From contig NZ_JAMYXM010000001.1 in assembly GCF_024158145.1 (NCBI RefSeq), forward strand, positions 1,426,001-1,490,000: DNA of 64,000 bases, written 5' to 3'. Source of the stretch: Notoacmeibacter sp. MSK16QG-6. Its GTDB lineage: Bacteria > Pseudomonadota > Alphaproteobacteria > Rhizobiales > Rhizobiaceae. Positions within the stretch are counted from its first letter, which is position 1; every line of letters starts with the position of its first letter. Below the pieces are notes generated by a model. It saw only the letters and a list, made by a program, of their open reading frames with translations. It was not told where the DNA came from and did no database searches. Made by a program: the position numbers and the translations under genes. Positions 16,131-25,916 of this stretch are shown here, in pieces.

Positions 16131-17448
16131 GCGGACCGATCCGAGTTTTTCGGCTACCTCGACACAAGCGCCGGACACGGCAGCGCCGATCATGAGCGAG
16201 CGCCGCGTCAGCCTGCTGGGCGCGCTCTTTGTGGCCATCGGGCCGATCTCGATGGCGCTCTATACGCCGGCGATGACGCAAATCGTTGATGCGTTCGGCA
16301 CCACCGAAGCCATGGTGAAGCTGACGTTGACACTTTATTTCGCCGGTTTCGCGGTCTCACAGCTTATTGCCGGGCCGCTCTCCGACGCACTTGGGCGGCG
16401 GCCGGTCACGATTATCTTCATGGCGATTTATTTTCTCGCCTCCGTGGCGGCGCTCTTTGCGCCGTCGGTCGGCTTTCTGATCGCGGCGCGGTTCGTGCAG
16501 GGCGTTGGCGCATCGGCGGGCCAGGCCATCGCCCGCGCTGTCGTAAGAGATCTTTTCACATCCGACCAAAGTTCGCGGATCATGAATCTGATCGGCATCA
16601 TTCTGGCGGTCGGACCCGCTCTTGCCCCGACAATCGGGGGGCTCATGCTTGAAGTTACGACATGGCAGGCGATCTTTGTCCTGATGGCGGTCCTCGGCCT
16701 GACCGTCATGGCCGGCGCGATCTTCGGCCTTCGCGAGACAGTCGCCCCGGACCGCTCGCGCCTCAATCTGCGGGCGCTCGGCGGGTCTTACCTGCAACTG
16801 CTCGGCAACCGACACTTTCTGACGACGAGCGGCGTGATCGGCGGGGCGGTTGGCGCAATGTACACGCAGGCGACATTTCTGCCGTTTATCCTGATGAACG
16901 ATGTCGGCCTGTCCGCCAGCCAGTTCGGGCTATCCATGCTGATGCAGACCGGCAGCTTCTTCGTCGGCTCGCTCACCGCCCGCGCCTTGATGAGATTTGT
17001 CAGCGCCTACCGGCTGGTGCCGTTCGGACTTCTGTCCATCGCCATCGGCTCCCTCGGCGTGTCGCTTCTCCTTTTCGAAACGCCGAGTTTTCTGAAGGTC
17101 ATGATACCCGTCGCGTTCTATGCTTTCGGCATCGCGCTCGTCATGCCCGCCATGCTGACCGCATCGCTTGCGCCCTTTCCGCATATTGCAGGTGCGGCCT
17201 CATCGCTGACAGGATTCATCCAGATGGGCTCGGGCCTCCTAATGGGCACCATTGGGGCCATGATGGGCGACCCGCAATTCGCCATGGGGCTGCTGATCCC
17301 GATCATGGGCGTGGCCGCCATCGTTTCATACGTGATCTATCGCTTCAATCCGCATATTGCCGAGCCGGAACCGACGCGTAACGTCACGATCGGCCCGCAG
17401 TCGACGGGTCGGGCGCTGCGCGGTGAAACGAACCGTAACGACAGATAA
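16123..17448 (+). CDS. MFS transporter, Bcr/CflA drug-efflux family
   Basis: A 441-residue transporter with about twelve membrane helices. Motif A appears as GPLSDALGRRPV after helix 2, and the motif-C-like region RFVQGVGASAGQAIARAVVRDLF is typical of Bcr/CflA-family proton antiporters. ATG at 16123 has CGGAG about eight bases upstream and overlaps the marR stop. A polar N-terminal extension of about 24 residues precedes helix 1. Likely role: export of hydrophobic toxic compounds across the inner membrane, controlled by the adjacent MarR protein. It ends two bases from the convergent luciferase-like gene. Confidence 0.9.
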   Translation: MLERTDPSFSATSTQAPDTAAPIMSERRVSLLGALFVAIGPISMALYTPAMTQIVDAFGTTEAMVKLTLTLYFAGFAVSQLIAGPLSDALGRRPVTIIFMAIYFLASVAALFAPSVGFLIAARFVQGVGASAGQAIARAVVRDLFTSDQSSRIMNLIGIILAVGPALAPTIGGLMLEVTTWQAIFVLMAVLGLTVMAGAIFGLRETVAPDRSRLNLRALGGSYLQLLGNRHFLTTSGVIGGAVGAMYTQATFLPFILMNDVGLSASQFGLSMLMQTGSFFVGSLTARALMRFVSAYRLVPFGLLSIAIGSLGVSLLLFETPSFLKVMIPVAFYAFGIALVMPAMLTASLAPFPHIAGAASSLTGFIQMGSGLLMGTIGAMMGDPQFAMGLLIPIMGVAAIVSYVIYRFNPHIAEPEPTRNVTIGPQSTGRALRGETNRNDR

Positions 17449-17450
17449 AC

Positions 17451-18446
17451 TCAGGCTGCCGCCAGATCGCGCAAACTCTCGGCGGCGATCTGAAATGAGT
17501 TCAGCCGCGCGGCGTGATTGTGAATCTGACCCGTCAGGATAACCTCATCGGGCCGATGCTGCCCGATCAGCGACTTGAGCCGCCCTTCGACCGTCTTCGG
17601 CGAACCAACAGCGGAGATGCGCAAAGCTTCGTCGACCATGGCGCGCATCTGCGGATCGATCTTCCTATCGATGTCGTCGACCGGGCGAGGTAGCGGTCCC
17701 GGCTTTCCCGATCGCAAATTGGCGAAGGCCTGCTGCATGGACGTCCGCAGATAAGCGCCTTCCTCATCGCTCTCGGCGGCGAAGACGTTGATCGCCAGCA
17801 TGAAATATGGGTGTTCCAGCGCTTCGGAAGGGCGGAACGTCTCGCGATAGACCTCCGCCGCCTGTTCCAGTGCGGCAGGCGCGAAATGCGATGCAAAGGC
17901 GTAAGGCAGGCCGAGATGCGCGGCGAGTTGCGCCCCGAACAGGCTTGAGCCGAGAATCCAGACCGGGACATGGGTGCCGGCACCGGGTACGGCACGGACG
18001 CGCTGGTCGGACTGAGCGTCTTCGAAATAGCCCATCAACTCGACAACATCCTGCGGGAAGTTGTCGGAGTTCTCGAGGCTGCGGCGGAGCGCTCGCGCGG
18101 TCATCATATCCGTGCCGGGAGCGCGCCCGAGGCCGAGATCGATCCGATCCGGAAAGAGCGTCGCCAGCGTGCCGAACTGCTCAGCGACCACCAGCGGCGC
18201 GTGGTTCGGAAGCATGATGCCGCCCGCGCCAACGCGGATCGTCTTCGTATGCGCCGCGACCTGGCCGATGACGATTGAGGTCGCCGCGCTGGCGATGCCG
18301 GTCATGTTGTGATGCTCGGCCAGCCAATAGCGCCTGTAGCCCCAGCCTTCTGCATGCTGCGCCAGATCGAGCGTGTTGGCCAGCGCATCGGCGGGCGTCG
18401 CGCCTTCCGGCACGGGCGATAGATCGAGAACGGAATAGGGAATCAT
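17451..18446 (-). CDS. LLM class flavin-dependent oxidoreductase (MsnO8/YhbW-like)
   Basis: The 331-residue protein is a bacterial luciferase-like monooxygenase. The start [15 protein letters not shown], the [17 protein letters not shown] segment and the [16 protein letters not shown] block are characteristic of the group that includes E. coli YhbW and MsnO8-type enzymes. It would use reduced FMN delivered by a separate reductase. The substrate is unknown. It is followed by bluB, another flavin-linked gene, 101 bp upstream on the same strand, which may be coincidence. Confidence 0.9.
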   Translation of the reverse strand: MIPYSVLDLSPVPEGATPADALANTLDLAQHAEGWGYRRYWLAEHHNMTGIASAATSIVIGQVAAHTKTIRVGAGGIMLPNHAPLVVAEQFGTLATLFPDRIDLGLGRAPGTDMMTARALRRSLENSDNFPQDVVELMGYFEDAQSDQRVRAVPGAGTHVPVWILGSSLFGAQLAAHLGLPYAFASHFAPAALEQAAEVYRETFRPSEALEHPYFMLAINVFAAESDEEGAYLRTSMQQAFANLRSGKPGPLPRPVDDIDRKIDPQMRAMVDEALRISAVGSPKTVEGRLKSLIGQHRPDEVILTGQIHNHAARLNSFQIAAESLRDLAAA

Positions 18447-18549
18447 GGCTGGCTCCTTCGGCCCCGCAGATGGGGTCGGGGAAGGGCGGTTTCTATGGAT
18501 GAAATTGCCGCGAGCGTTTTAATCCACCGTCAGGAGACTTTCAGAATAC

Positions 18550-19197
18550 CTAGCGATCGATGATTTCAGGAGTTGAGCGCTGCTGCCAGCCCCGAGTGGC
18601 CAATTCCGGTTGATCGGTTGGGCAAATCGGATAGCCGATGCATAGAATGGCGATCAGCGACCAGTCATCGGGCATATCAAGCAGGTCGCTGACTGTTTGT
18701 GGATCAACGATAGATACCCATCCGACGCCGATCCCCTGCGCTCGCGCAGCCAGCCACAATGTATGGATCGCCATGACGGTGGAGTAGCGCAGCATTTCCG
18801 GCATGGTCGCGATGCCGAGACCATGGCCAGCCGTGGGCTTCTCATCGGAGTAGACAGCCAGAACATCCGGCGCTTCGCGCAGGCCATGGAGCTTGAGCGC
18901 CCGGTAAGCGGCGGCTCTGTCGGATTCATAGGCTTGCGCGGCAGACCGGCTGGCAGCGTCGACATGGTCCGCCAGCCGATCGCGCAGATTCGGCGATGAT
19001 ATGCGGACGAACCGCCAGGGCTGCGCATTGCCGACGGATGGGGCGAGCGCAGTCGTTTCGATCAGCCGCTCGAAAGCACCATCCGGCAGCGGTTCACTTG
19101 AAAAGTGCCGGACGTCGCGGCGCCAGGCGAGCAGTGTCTCGAACTCTGCGCGAAAATCCTCGCTGAAAAAAGGAGGGTGCTTGCCGTCTTTCAGAAT
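18550..19197 (-). CDS. bluB: 5,6-dimethylbenzimidazole synthase, apparent AUU start
   Basis: BluB fragments reduced FMN with oxygen to give the lower ligand of vitamin B12. The reading frame is intact: AWRRDVRHF, LAPSVGNAQPWRFVRI, a GHGLGIATMPEML segment, LWLAARAQGIGVGWVSI and a C-terminal PELATRGWQQR follow in family order. No ATG, GTG or TTG exists in frame before the internal ATG at 18804, which would delete over half the enzyme. GGGAG at 19208-19204 lies six bases before ATT (19197-19195), giving 215 residues, near the family's usual length; CTG at 19194 is the alternative. It follows argG by 32 bp. The family call is firm; the start is inferred. Confidence 0.85.
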   Translation of the reverse strand: MLKDGKHPPFFSEDFRAEFETLLAWRRDVRHFSSEPLPDGAFERLIETTALAPSVGNAQPWRFVRISSPNLRDRLADHVDAASRSAAQAYESDRAAAYRALKLHGLREAPDVLAVYSDEKPTAGHGLGIATMPEMLRYSTVMAIHTLWLAARAQGIGVGWVSIVDPQTVSDLLDMPDDWSLIAILCIGYPICPTDQPELATRGWQQRSTPEIIDR

Positions 19198-19229
19198 GGC
19201 TCTCTCCCGCGATACGTCCTGGCCTGTTG

Positions 19230-20459
19230 CTACCGATCCCGTTTCGCCAATGTCCGCAACCTTAGCGCGTTGAGCTTGATGAAGCCAGCGGCGTCCTTCT
19301 GATCGTAAGCGCCCTGATCGTCCTCGAAGGTGACGAGTTCCTCGGCATAGAGGCTCTTCGGCGACTTGCGGCCGGTGATAATGACATTGCCCTTGTAGAG
19401 CTTTAGGCGAACCTCGCCCTCGACCGGTTCGGACGCCTTGTCGATGGCGGCCTGCAGCATTTCACGCTCGGGGCTGAACCAGAAACCGTTATAAATCAGC
19501 TCCGCATAGCGCGGCATCAATTCGTCCTTCAGATGCGCCGCGCCGCGATCCAGCGTGATGCTTTCAATGGCCCGATGGGCGGCAAGAAGGATGGTCCCGC
19601 CCGGCGTTTCATAGACGCCGCGGCTTTTCATGCCGACAAAACGGTTCTCGACGATATCGATGCGGCCGATACCATTATCATGGGCGAGCTGGTTAAGCTT
19701 CGTCAGGATCGTCGCCGGTGACAGTTCTTCGCCATCGATGGAGACAGCATCGCCCTTGCTGAAGCCGATGGTGATCTCGGTCGGCTCATCCGGCGCGTCC
19801 ATAGGCGAAATCGTGCGCATGTGGACGTATTCGGGCGCTTCCTCCCAGGGATCTTCCAGCACCTTGCCCTCGGAAGACGAGTGCAGAAGATTGGCGTCAA
19901 CGGAGAAGGGCGCTTCGCCGCGCTTGTCCTTCGGGACAGGGATCTGGTTCTTCTCGGCGAAGTCGAGCAGATCGGTCCGGCTCTTGAACTCCCAGTCGCG
20001 CCATGGCGCAATCACTTTGATGTCAGGGTTCAGCGCATAGGCGGACAATTCGAACCGCACCTGATCGTTGCCCTTGCCAGTCGCGCCATGAGCGACGGCG
20101 TCCGCGCCGGTTTCCTCGGCGATCTCGACCAGGCGCTTGCTGATAAGCGGGCGGGCAATAGAGGTGCCGAGCAGATAGGTGCCCTCATAAACCGTATTGG
20201 CGCGGAACATCGGGAAGACGAAATCGCGGACGAATTCCTCGCGCAGGTCCTCGATATAGATCTCCTTGATGCCAAGCATCTCCGCCTTTTTGCGGGCCGG
20301 CTCCAACTCGTCTCCCTGCCCCAGATCGGCGGTGAAGGTGACGACCTCCGCATCGAGCTCGGTCTGCAGCCATTTCAGGATGATCGAAGTGTCGAGGCCG
20401 CCCGAATAGGCCAGCACCACCTTCTTGACGCCCTGCCACTTCTTGGCCGCTTCACTCAT
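19230..20459 (-). CDS. argG: argininosuccinate synthase
   Basis: A 409-residue enzyme that joins citrulline and aspartate using ATP in arginine synthesis. The N-type PP-loop AYSGGLDTS is at 17-25, and [39 protein letters not shown] and [14 protein letters not shown] are family signatures. Start at 20459 is chosen for the GGGGAG site five bases upstream; the frame extends eleven codons further without support. It is the lead gene of a probable argG-bluB unit. It has no other arginine genes nearby. Confidence 0.96.
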   Translation of the reverse strand: MSEAAKKWQGVKKVVLAYSGGLDTSIILKWLQTELDAEVVTFTADLGQGDELEPARKKAEMLGIKEIYIEDLREEFVRDFVFPMFRANTVYEGTYLLGTSIARPLISKRLVEIAEETGADAVAHGATGKGNDQVRFELSAYALNPDIKVIAPWRDWEFKSRTDLLDFAEKNQIPVPKDKRGEAPFSVDANLLHSSSEGKVLEDPWEEAPEYVHMRTISPMDAPDEPTEITIGFSKGDAVSIDGEELSPATILTKLNQLAHDNGIGRIDIVENRFVGMKSRGVYETPGGTILLAAHRAIESITLDRGAAHLKDELMPRYAELIYNGFWFSPEREMLQAAIDKASEPVEGEVRLKLYKGNVIITGRKSPKSLYAEELVTFEDDQGAYDQKDAAGFIKLNALRLRTLAKRDR

Positions 20460-20623
20460 TGTCTCCCCTTTCCGGCTCGTTCCGTCGCGCAATCGCGCGC
20501 TTTCATGGCCGCGCTTCTAGCCCAGGGTGGGGAGCAGGAACAAGCCGAAGATTTTTGTCTCTGGCTGGGTAGCCAGGCAACGCCTCTGATGTCACGCGGC
20601 AATCAACAATCTCGATGCTGCGT

Positions 20624-20672
20624 TGCAAAATTTGCATGGCAGGCCGGGACGGACGCTCTTATATCGAGCGTC
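20624..20672. promoter_or_regulatory. two palindromes in the argG/acetyltransferase divergent region
   Basis: TGCAAAATTTGCA (20624-20636) is a perfect dyad with a central A, and GACGCTC (20652-20658) pairs with GAGCGTC (20666-20672) around TTATATC. Both lie in the 265-bp divergent gap between argG and the GNAT gene, the second 52 bp before the GNAT start. They have the look of transcription-factor sites, but no regulator is assigned. Confidence 0.4.
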
Positions 20673-20724
20673 GATGGGAGGATCGACACGATAGCCGGGC
20701 GGTAAGCCTTGCAAGAGAGCCAAT

Positions 20725-21324
20725 ATGTATCCGCCTCTATCCCATCTCGTTCACAAGGTTCTGCGTCACCCGAAGGCCGAGCGCCGCCCATCTCGACCCG
20801 CATGGAAAACCACCGATGTGCGTCGCATCGCAGAGACCAAATGCGGCATGAAGATCATGGTCCGCTACGGTGGGCCGGAGGATGCGGCGGCCCTGTCTGA
20901 CTTCCACCGCCGGCAGCGACCGGAAGACCTTCAGTTCCGCTTCCTAACGGCCATGTCCACCGTTTCGCCGGAGCGTATCGCCGAAATGCTGAACGGCGAT
21001 CATGAGCATAAGGCGATCGTTCTGGCCTTCGAAGAGCATGGCCGAACCGTTCTCGGTTATGCCCTCGTTGCCGGTGATAACCGTTTCGATACGGCCGAGA
21101 TCGCGCTGAGCGTCGATCCGTCCTTTCGCCGGCGCGGCATTGCATCACTTCTTGTCTACGAGGCAGAGCGGTTTGCCGAATCGCGCGGCTACGGCGCATC
21201 ACTTCTGATCGGCTCTCGGCAGAACAGGGCGGTGATCGAACTGGAACGTTCGCTCGGTTACAGCGTCCGTACGATGCCAGATGATGCGACATTGAGCATG
21301 GCCGAGCGGTCTCTCGCCGGCTGA
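20725..21324 (+). CDS. GNAT family N-acetyltransferase
   Basis: A 199-residue protein whose GNAT domain begins near residue 45 (MVRYGGPEDAAALSDF). The core strand and acetyl-CoA loop read ALSVDPSFRRRGIASLLVYEAERFAESRGYG. The sequence pattern is close to the acetyltransferase domain of protein lysine acetyltransferase Pat, although the large N-terminal domain of Pat is absent. The first 40 residues are basic and may not be translated; an internal ATG at 20848 is an alternative start. A GAGAG site supports 20725. The substrate is unknown. Confidence 0.75.
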   Translation: MYPPLSHLVHKVLRHPKAERRPSRPAWKTTDVRRIAETKCGMKIMVRYGGPEDAAALSDFHRRQRPEDLQFRFLTAMSTVSPERIAEMLNGDHEHKAIVLAFEEHGRTVLGYALVAGDNRFDTAEIALSVDPSFRRRGIASLLVYEAERFAESRGYGASLLIGSRQNRAVIELERSLGYSVRTMPDDATLSMAERSLAG

Positions 21325-21440
21325 CCACACTCCCCACGATTCTTTTTCGGGACGCCGAAATTGTCTCATTTTCGACCCGAAATTCCGATTGTGGTATCAA
21401 TCTGAATTGAAACGATTCGGGATGACGAGGGGATCACGAA

Positions 21441-21722
21441 TTGGACGTCAAGGCGCGCGGAAACCGACTGACGCAGCGGTTCGATAGCGAAGAAACCATT
21501 CTCGATGCGGTGCAAGCGCTGCATCGCGATGGCGTGGCGCTGTCCGAGCTGGAAAATTATCTGGTGAGGATCGGTCCGACCGATCTGGACCTTCTTGCCG
21601 ATGTTCTGGCGCGTCTACGCCAGACCATGGCCGCGAACGATCAGACCGCCGCAACCGCGCCGGCCGAGACAGTTCCCAAGGTCTCGTCGTCGCGGAGCGG
21701 GCGGTTCGCGCCCTCAAGCTGA
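21441..21722 (+). CDS. small hypothetical protein with TTG start
   Basis: 93 residues, starting at TTG with GAGGGG about ten bases upstream. Residues 10-68 look like two or three amphipathic helices (SEETILDAVQALHRDG, LSELENYLVRIGP, LDLLADVLARLRQTM). The rest is Ala/Thr/Ser-rich and probably disordered. No family recognised. Its last nine bases overlap the convergent mscS gene. Codon use resembles the neighbours, which favours a real gene, but without a homologue this remains moderate. Confidence 0.55.
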   Translation: MDVKARGNRLTQRFDSEETILDAVQALHRDGVALSELENYLVRIGPTDLDLLADVLARLRQTMAANDQTAATAPAETVPKVSSSRSGRFAPSS

Positions 21723-23384
21723 CGGCTGACGGCCTTCTGGCTGCGCCGCTTTCGGTCCACCATTGAGAAACTGAGCCGGCGCGCGGCTGTCGCGCGCCAG
21801 GTAGACGGTCTGCGACGGAAAGGCGAACTCGACGCCTTCGTCCTGAATGGTGTTCATGACGCCCATCAGCAGCTCTGTCTGATAGTCGAAGAATTGCGGT
21901 ATCGACCGGGTTTCTATGTAGACGAAGATCTCCATCGTCAGACAATCCGATCCGAAATTGAGAAACCGGACGGCCGGATCGTCATCCTCTATCGCGGGAT
22001 GTTCGCGCAAATAGGTTTTTAGCGCCTGTCGAACGCGTTCGATTTCGTCCGCGGTCGTCTCGTAGCGCAAACCAAAGCGATGATTGAACAGGAAGCGTTC
22101 CTTGCGCGTGTAATTCTCGATCTGCATGGAGGAAAAGGCGCCGTTCGGAATGGTGACGATCGTACGTTCGAGAGTGCGAACCTTTGTGGAGCGGATGCCG
22201 ATATCTTCGACCGTGCCGAAAACGCCCTCGAACTGGCAGAGATCGCCGACCCGGATCGGCTGATCGATGACCAGCATGACGGAGCCAACGAGATTTTCGA
22301 TTGTTTTCTGCGCACCGAGCGCCAGGGCCAAGCCGCCAATACCGAGTGCGGCAAGACCTGTACGAACGTCGAAACCCAGCATATCCAGTATCTGGAAAAG
22401 GCCGATGAACAGAGCGACGGCATTGATGAGCCGTGTCATCAGCTTGGTGCCCGAAATTGCCGAGGTTTTTTCCCGCCGGGTCATCGTGTCCAGCAGGCGG
22501 CGGGCAATCGCCGAGGTTATGATGAAGACGATCCAGACCAGCGAAAGGATGGCGGCGATGTCGTAGAGTTGAAACGACCATTGCCGGGCTATGACTGAAA
22601 CGCCAAGGCCAAGGCAGGCGAATCGGAAGAAGCCGTTGGAAAACAGCACTGCCAACGGAACGCGGACACGGCGGACTTCCTCACGCGTTTCGCTGGGCGC
22701 GCGGCGTAGCCAGATATTGATGGCGAATGCCGTAAGCGCCCATGCGCAGCACCATCCGATAAGAAATGCGATCAGGGCAAGAACCGGCAAGGCGATCCAG
22801 TCGCCAGCGGGAATGCCGAAAAGTTCATACCCTCTGAACGCCGAGGGCGTATAGCGTTCTATGGCAGTTGCGACGGTCTGGTTGACCAGTTCCGGCAACG
22901 CATCCAGCGTCGTGTCGGCGACCACCCAAAAGAAGTGACCGTCCTGCTGTATCCGCCGCAGGAGCAGCGGAACGTCGCCATTGGCGGAACTGATCGTGCC
23001 GACCTGATCCAGATCGCCTTCCAGCCCGTCGCCGCTCTTTCCCTCGACCGTATTGTCGATTTCGCCGACAGGAGCCAGCCGTCCAGCACGATCGAGCACT
23101 GTTCTGAGTTGCTCAGCCAGCCCTTCTACTGCCGGCGATCCCGCCTCGGCCTGCAGGTAGCGCGCCGCGAGAGCGGCGTCGTTCTGCGCCATTGCTGCAA
23201 GATAGCCCTGTATGGTGCCGCGCGGGGTCGTCCGGCCGAATGCATCGGTCACGGCGTCTTCCTGCTCGGCTGGCGTTGCGCCGTTCATGCCAGGCAATTG
23301 CGCCATGGCTGGGCCTGCAAAGGCGGCCATGAAGACAAGGATTGCGAGAATTGGTCTGATCGTTGGGAGAAGTTTTCGCGGCAT
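21714..23384 (-). CDS. MscS family mechanosensitive ion channel
   Basis: This 556-residue protein has a signal peptide (ending AGPAMAQ), a periplasmic domain of about 150 residues, several membrane helices and the MscS core. The pore-lining helix reads LAALGIGGLALALGAQKTIENLVGS, followed by the beta domain entry IRVGDLCQFEGVFGTVEDIGIRSTKVRT and NGAFSSMQIENYTRKERF. It is longer than E. coli MscS (286) and belongs with the extended MscM/YbiO-type channels. It would release solutes on hypo-osmotic shock. The BCCT osmolyte importer lies 4 kb away. Confidence 0.91.
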   Translation of the reverse strand: MPRKLLPTIRPILAILVFMAAFAGPAMAQLPGMNGATPAEQEDAVTDAFGRTTPRGTIQGYLAAMAQNDAALAARYLQAEAGSPAVEGLAEQLRTVLDRAGRLAPVGEIDNTVEGKSGDGLEGDLDQVGTISSANGDVPLLLRRIQQDGHFFWVVADTTLDALPELVNQTVATAIERYTPSAFRGYELFGIPAGDWIALPVLALIAFLIGWCCAWALTAFAINIWLRRAPSETREEVRRVRVPLAVLFSNGFFRFACLGLGVSVIARQWSFQLYDIAAILSLVWIVFIITSAIARRLLDTMTRREKTSAISGTKLMTRLINAVALFIGLFQILDMLGFDVRTGLAALGIGGLALALGAQKTIENLVGSVMLVIDQPIRVGDLCQFEGVFGTVEDIGIRSTKVRTLERTIVTIPNGAFSSMQIENYTRKERFLFNHRFGLRYETTADEIERVRQALKTYLREHPAIEDDDPAVRFLNFGSDCLTMEIFVYIETRSIPQFFDYQTELLMGVMNTIQDEGVEFAFPSQTVYLARDSRAPAQFLNGGPKAAQPEGRQPSA

Positions 23385-23536
23385 GTTCCTGAAATTCAGC
23401 TATCGTCGGCTAGCCATTCGCATCCGGTTCTGGAGCGCTGGAAGCTATTCGCACGACAATTGTGCGCAGCTTTGCAATTTTGTGCAATGCAGCAATAGAT
23501 TTTTATCTCGATGATAGGCCGTCGCCGGCGGCGAGG

Positions 23537-23941
23537 TCAGACCGCCCGGTCTTTTTGCCAGCGGCCGGCATTGCGGCCAGCGATAAGCCAGTAGGTCAGT
23601 CCACCCAGGGCGGCTGACGCGGCAAGCGGGGCGGCATCGATCAGACCGTCAGGGCCAAGAAACGCGCCGATCACACCGACGATCATCGCAAGTGCGACGT
23701 ACACAAGCCAGTTCCGCCAGCTTTGCCACTCAGCGATAACAATGACGGGTAACCATGCCTTCAGGGCGAAGGCGCCGAAGACGGGAAGCATCGATGCGAA
23801 AAAAACCAGCGCGCTCAGCCCCTCAACCAGCCGGTCGCCTTCTCCCATGAAGGCGAAAAGGACCGTGACCGCCGCCGTGGTGACGCCGACCGCGATCAAA
23901 TAGCCGAAAGCGATGGCAAACAGGCGAAGGACGGCACGCAT
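23537..23941 (-). CDS. four-helix membrane protein of unknown function
   Basis: 134 residues, with about four hydrophobic helices (residues 4-30, 40-60, 70-95 and 105-123) and a polar C-terminal tail. No motif recognised. It starts six bases after the rlmN stop and was probably co-transcribed with rlmN. Similar short membrane proteins follow rlmN in other Hyphomicrobiales, so the placement is likely conserved, but I cannot assign a role. Confidence 0.72.
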   Translation of the reverse strand: MRAVLRLFAIAFGYLIAVGVTTAAVTVLFAFMGEGDRLVEGLSALVFFASMLPVFGAFALKAWLPVIVIAEWQSWRNWLVYVALAMIVGVIGAFLGPDGLIDAAPLAASAALGGLTYWLIAGRNAGRWQKDRAV

Positions 23942-23947
23942 CAGGCG

Positions 23948-25198
23948 TCAGTCGGCCCCATGGCCGGCAATCATCATCGTTTCCAGTTTCAGGCGCTCGG
24001 ACTTACGCATCCGCTCGCTCTCGCTTTTGAGCTGGCCACAGGCCGCCAGAATGTCGCGGCCGCGCGGAGTGCGGATGGGAGAGGCGTAGCCGGCGGCATT
24101 CAGAAAATCGGCGAACGCCTCGATCTGCTCCCATTCGGAACATTCGTAATCGGTGCCTGGCCACGGATTGAACGGAATCAGATTGATCTTTGCCGGAATG
24201 CCCTTGAGCAGTTTCACCAGATCGCGGGCATCGGCCATGCTGTCATTCACGCCCTTGATCATCACATATTCGAAGGTGATGCGCCGGGCATTCGACAGGC
24301 CCGGATAGGCGCGGCACGCCTCCATCAGCTTGTCGAGCGGATACTTCTTGTTGATTGGCACGAGCACATCGCGCAATTCATCGTTGCAGGCGTGGAGACT
24401 GATCGCCAGCATCACGCCGATTTCTTCGCCGGTGCGATAGATTTCCGGCACCACGCCGGATGTCGACAGGGTGATCCGGCGTTTGCTCAGCGACAGACCT
24501 TCGCCGTCCGACGCAATGAGCAGCGCCTTCTTGACCGCCTCGAAATTATAGAGCGGTTCGCCCATGCCCATCATGACGATATTGGTGACCTTGCGGCCCT
24601 CGGCCGGAACGATACCGCCTGCCGGCGTATCGCGTTCGGGAAAATCGCCGAGCCGGTCGCGGGCGATCAGAAGCTGGGCGAGAATTTCCTCAGCCGTCAG
24701 ATTGCGGACCAGGCGCTGCGTTCCGGTATGGCAGAAAGAACAGGTGAGCGTGCAGCCGACCTGGGAGGAGATGCAGAGCGTGCCGCGATCCTCTTCGGGG
24801 ATATAGACGGTCTCGACCTCGACGGGACGGCCTGCGCCGCGCGGCGGGAAACGAAACAGCCATTTGCGCGTGCCGTCTTCTGAGATGCGCTCTTCGACGA
24901 TTTCCGGTCTGGCAATAGTGAAACGGTCGGCGAGTTTACCCCGCAGATCCTTGCTGACATTGGACATATCGGCGAAGTCGGAAACGCCGCGCACGTAGAG
25001 CCAGTGCCAGAGCTGGCTGACCCGCATTCGCCGCTGCCGTTCCGGCACGCCAATCTCGCCAAGCGCATCGGCCATCTCATCGCGCGTCATGCCGATCAGA
25101 GCCGGCTTTTCGGCCTGTAGCACCGGTTGTGACATTGCCACGGGTACGGCAAGCGCACCGCGCGTCTTCGGATCGGTCAGGTCGATGGAAACAGCCAT
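23948..25198 (-). CDS. rlmN: 23S rRNA/tRNA (adenine-C2)-methyltransferase, radical SAM
   Basis: A 416-residue dual-specificity radical-SAM enzyme that methylates A2503 of 23S rRNA and A37 of some tRNAs. The cluster cysteines are C149, C153 and C156 in CTLTCSFC. The MMGMGEPL block, the [21 protein letters not shown] segment and the C-terminal AACGQL cysteine used for the covalent intermediate are present. An N-terminal extension of about 35 residues precedes the usual [15 protein letters not shown] start; an internal in-frame ATG (MTRDEM) could also initiate. The IalB-family gene lies upstream on the same strand. Confidence 0.96.
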   Translation of the reverse strand: MAVSIDLTDPKTRGALAVPVAMSQPVLQAEKPALIGMTRDEMADALGEIGVPERQRRMRVSQLWHWLYVRGVSDFADMSNVSKDLRGKLADRFTIARPEIVEERISEDGTRKWLFRFPPRGAGRPVEVETVYIPEEDRGTLCISSQVGCTLTCSFCHTGTQRLVRNLTAEEILAQLLIARDRLGDFPERDTPAGGIVPAEGRKVTNIVMMGMGEPLYNFEAVKKALLIASDGEGLSLSKRRITLSTSGVVPEIYRTGEEIGVMLAISLHACNDELRDVLVPINKKYPLDKLMEACRAYPGLSNARRITFEYVMIKGVNDSMADARDLVKLLKGIPAKINLIPFNPWPGTDYECSEWEQIEAFADFLNAAGYASPIRTPRGRDILAACGQLKSESERMRKSERLKLETMMIAGHGAD

Positions 25199-25336
25199 GA
25201 ATGCGGTTCCGGTTCGGTTGAAGAAAATGATGTTTTCGGCGCAGGTCAGGCGCGTTTTTTACGGGCTACACATACGTTTCGCCCGCCCGAAGCGCAAGAA
25301 ACGCTCCCGGCGGGCAGATTCGATGAATTCGATAAA

Positions 25337-25351
25337 GGGGCGGACCGCCCC
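25337..25351 (-). terminator. possible terminator of the IalB-family gene
   Basis: GGGGC/GCCCC with a five-base loop, followed on the minus strand by TTTAT, three bases past the IalB stop. The stem is short and the T-run weak, so termination may be partial, which would allow read-through into rlmN. Confidence 0.45.
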
Positions 25352-25354
25352 TGG

Positions 25355-25843
25355 TCAGCAGCCGGAAAAGCCGTTGATCGTCGCCGTCACGCCGGACAGC
25401 GAAAATGTGTAGCTTGTGTCGTTGCCGCGTCCCGACTGGGCCTTGACGCTCATGTTCGAGCCGGCCTTCATCGCCGCCACCAGCGCGTCCGACTGGCTGG
25501 AGTCGGCCAGCCATGCGCGGTTGCCCTCGGCGAACATGTCGAAGCTCTTGTCGCCGACCGTAACCTTGACGGTGAATTTCTCGTTCATCGAGTAGCCGGA
25601 GACGAATTGCGGCGAGACCGCATTGTCATCCTTCATGACCATGAAGAAGTTGTCGCCATGATTGAGGCTGGATGGCTGTTTGGTTTTCGCCAGCGTGGCG
25701 GCGAAACAGGTTCCGCCTTCCTGCGCCTTATAGAGCGACCAGTCATTGTTGGCCTTGACGAGTTTGGCCTGGGCCAGCGCCGGCCCGGCCATGACGCTGG
25801 CAATGAGAAAGGCGGCGATCGCTTTTCCGGTAAGGCTCGGCAT
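25355..25843 (-). CDS. invasion-associated locus B (IalB) family exported protein
   Basis: 162 residues with a signal peptide (cleavage near PALAQ, 25). The mature part follows the IalB pattern: a short WSLYKAQEGGTCFAA strand with C46, MVMKDDNAVSPQFVSGY, ADSSQSDALVAAMKAGSNMSV and a terminal GFSGC whose C162 may pair with C46. IalB is named for Bartonella, where it affects erythrocyte entry. Free-living relatives keep it and its role there is unknown, so virulence should not be read into it. Upstream lies an unusual repeat cluster at 25917-25940. Confidence 0.84.
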   Translation of the reverse strand: MPSLTGKAIAAFLIASVMAGPALAQAKLVKANNDWSLYKAQEGGTCFAATLAKTKQPSSLNHGDNFFMVMKDDNAVSPQFVSGYSMNEKFTVKVTVGDKSFDMFAEGNRAWLADSSQSDALVAAMKAGSNMSVKAQSGRGNDTSYTFSLSGVTATINGFSGC

Positions 25844-25916
25844 GGTCTACGAAACCCTTTCATTCAAATGGAAACAGGCCCCGCGACCGGGACCGTTCTG
25901 ATTTGGGCCAGTGTCG

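Noticed and set aside
18550-18804. bluB as a truncated pseudogene or frameshift
   Set aside because: Translation upstream of 18804 stays in one frame and carries conserved BluB segments; only the start codon is unusual.
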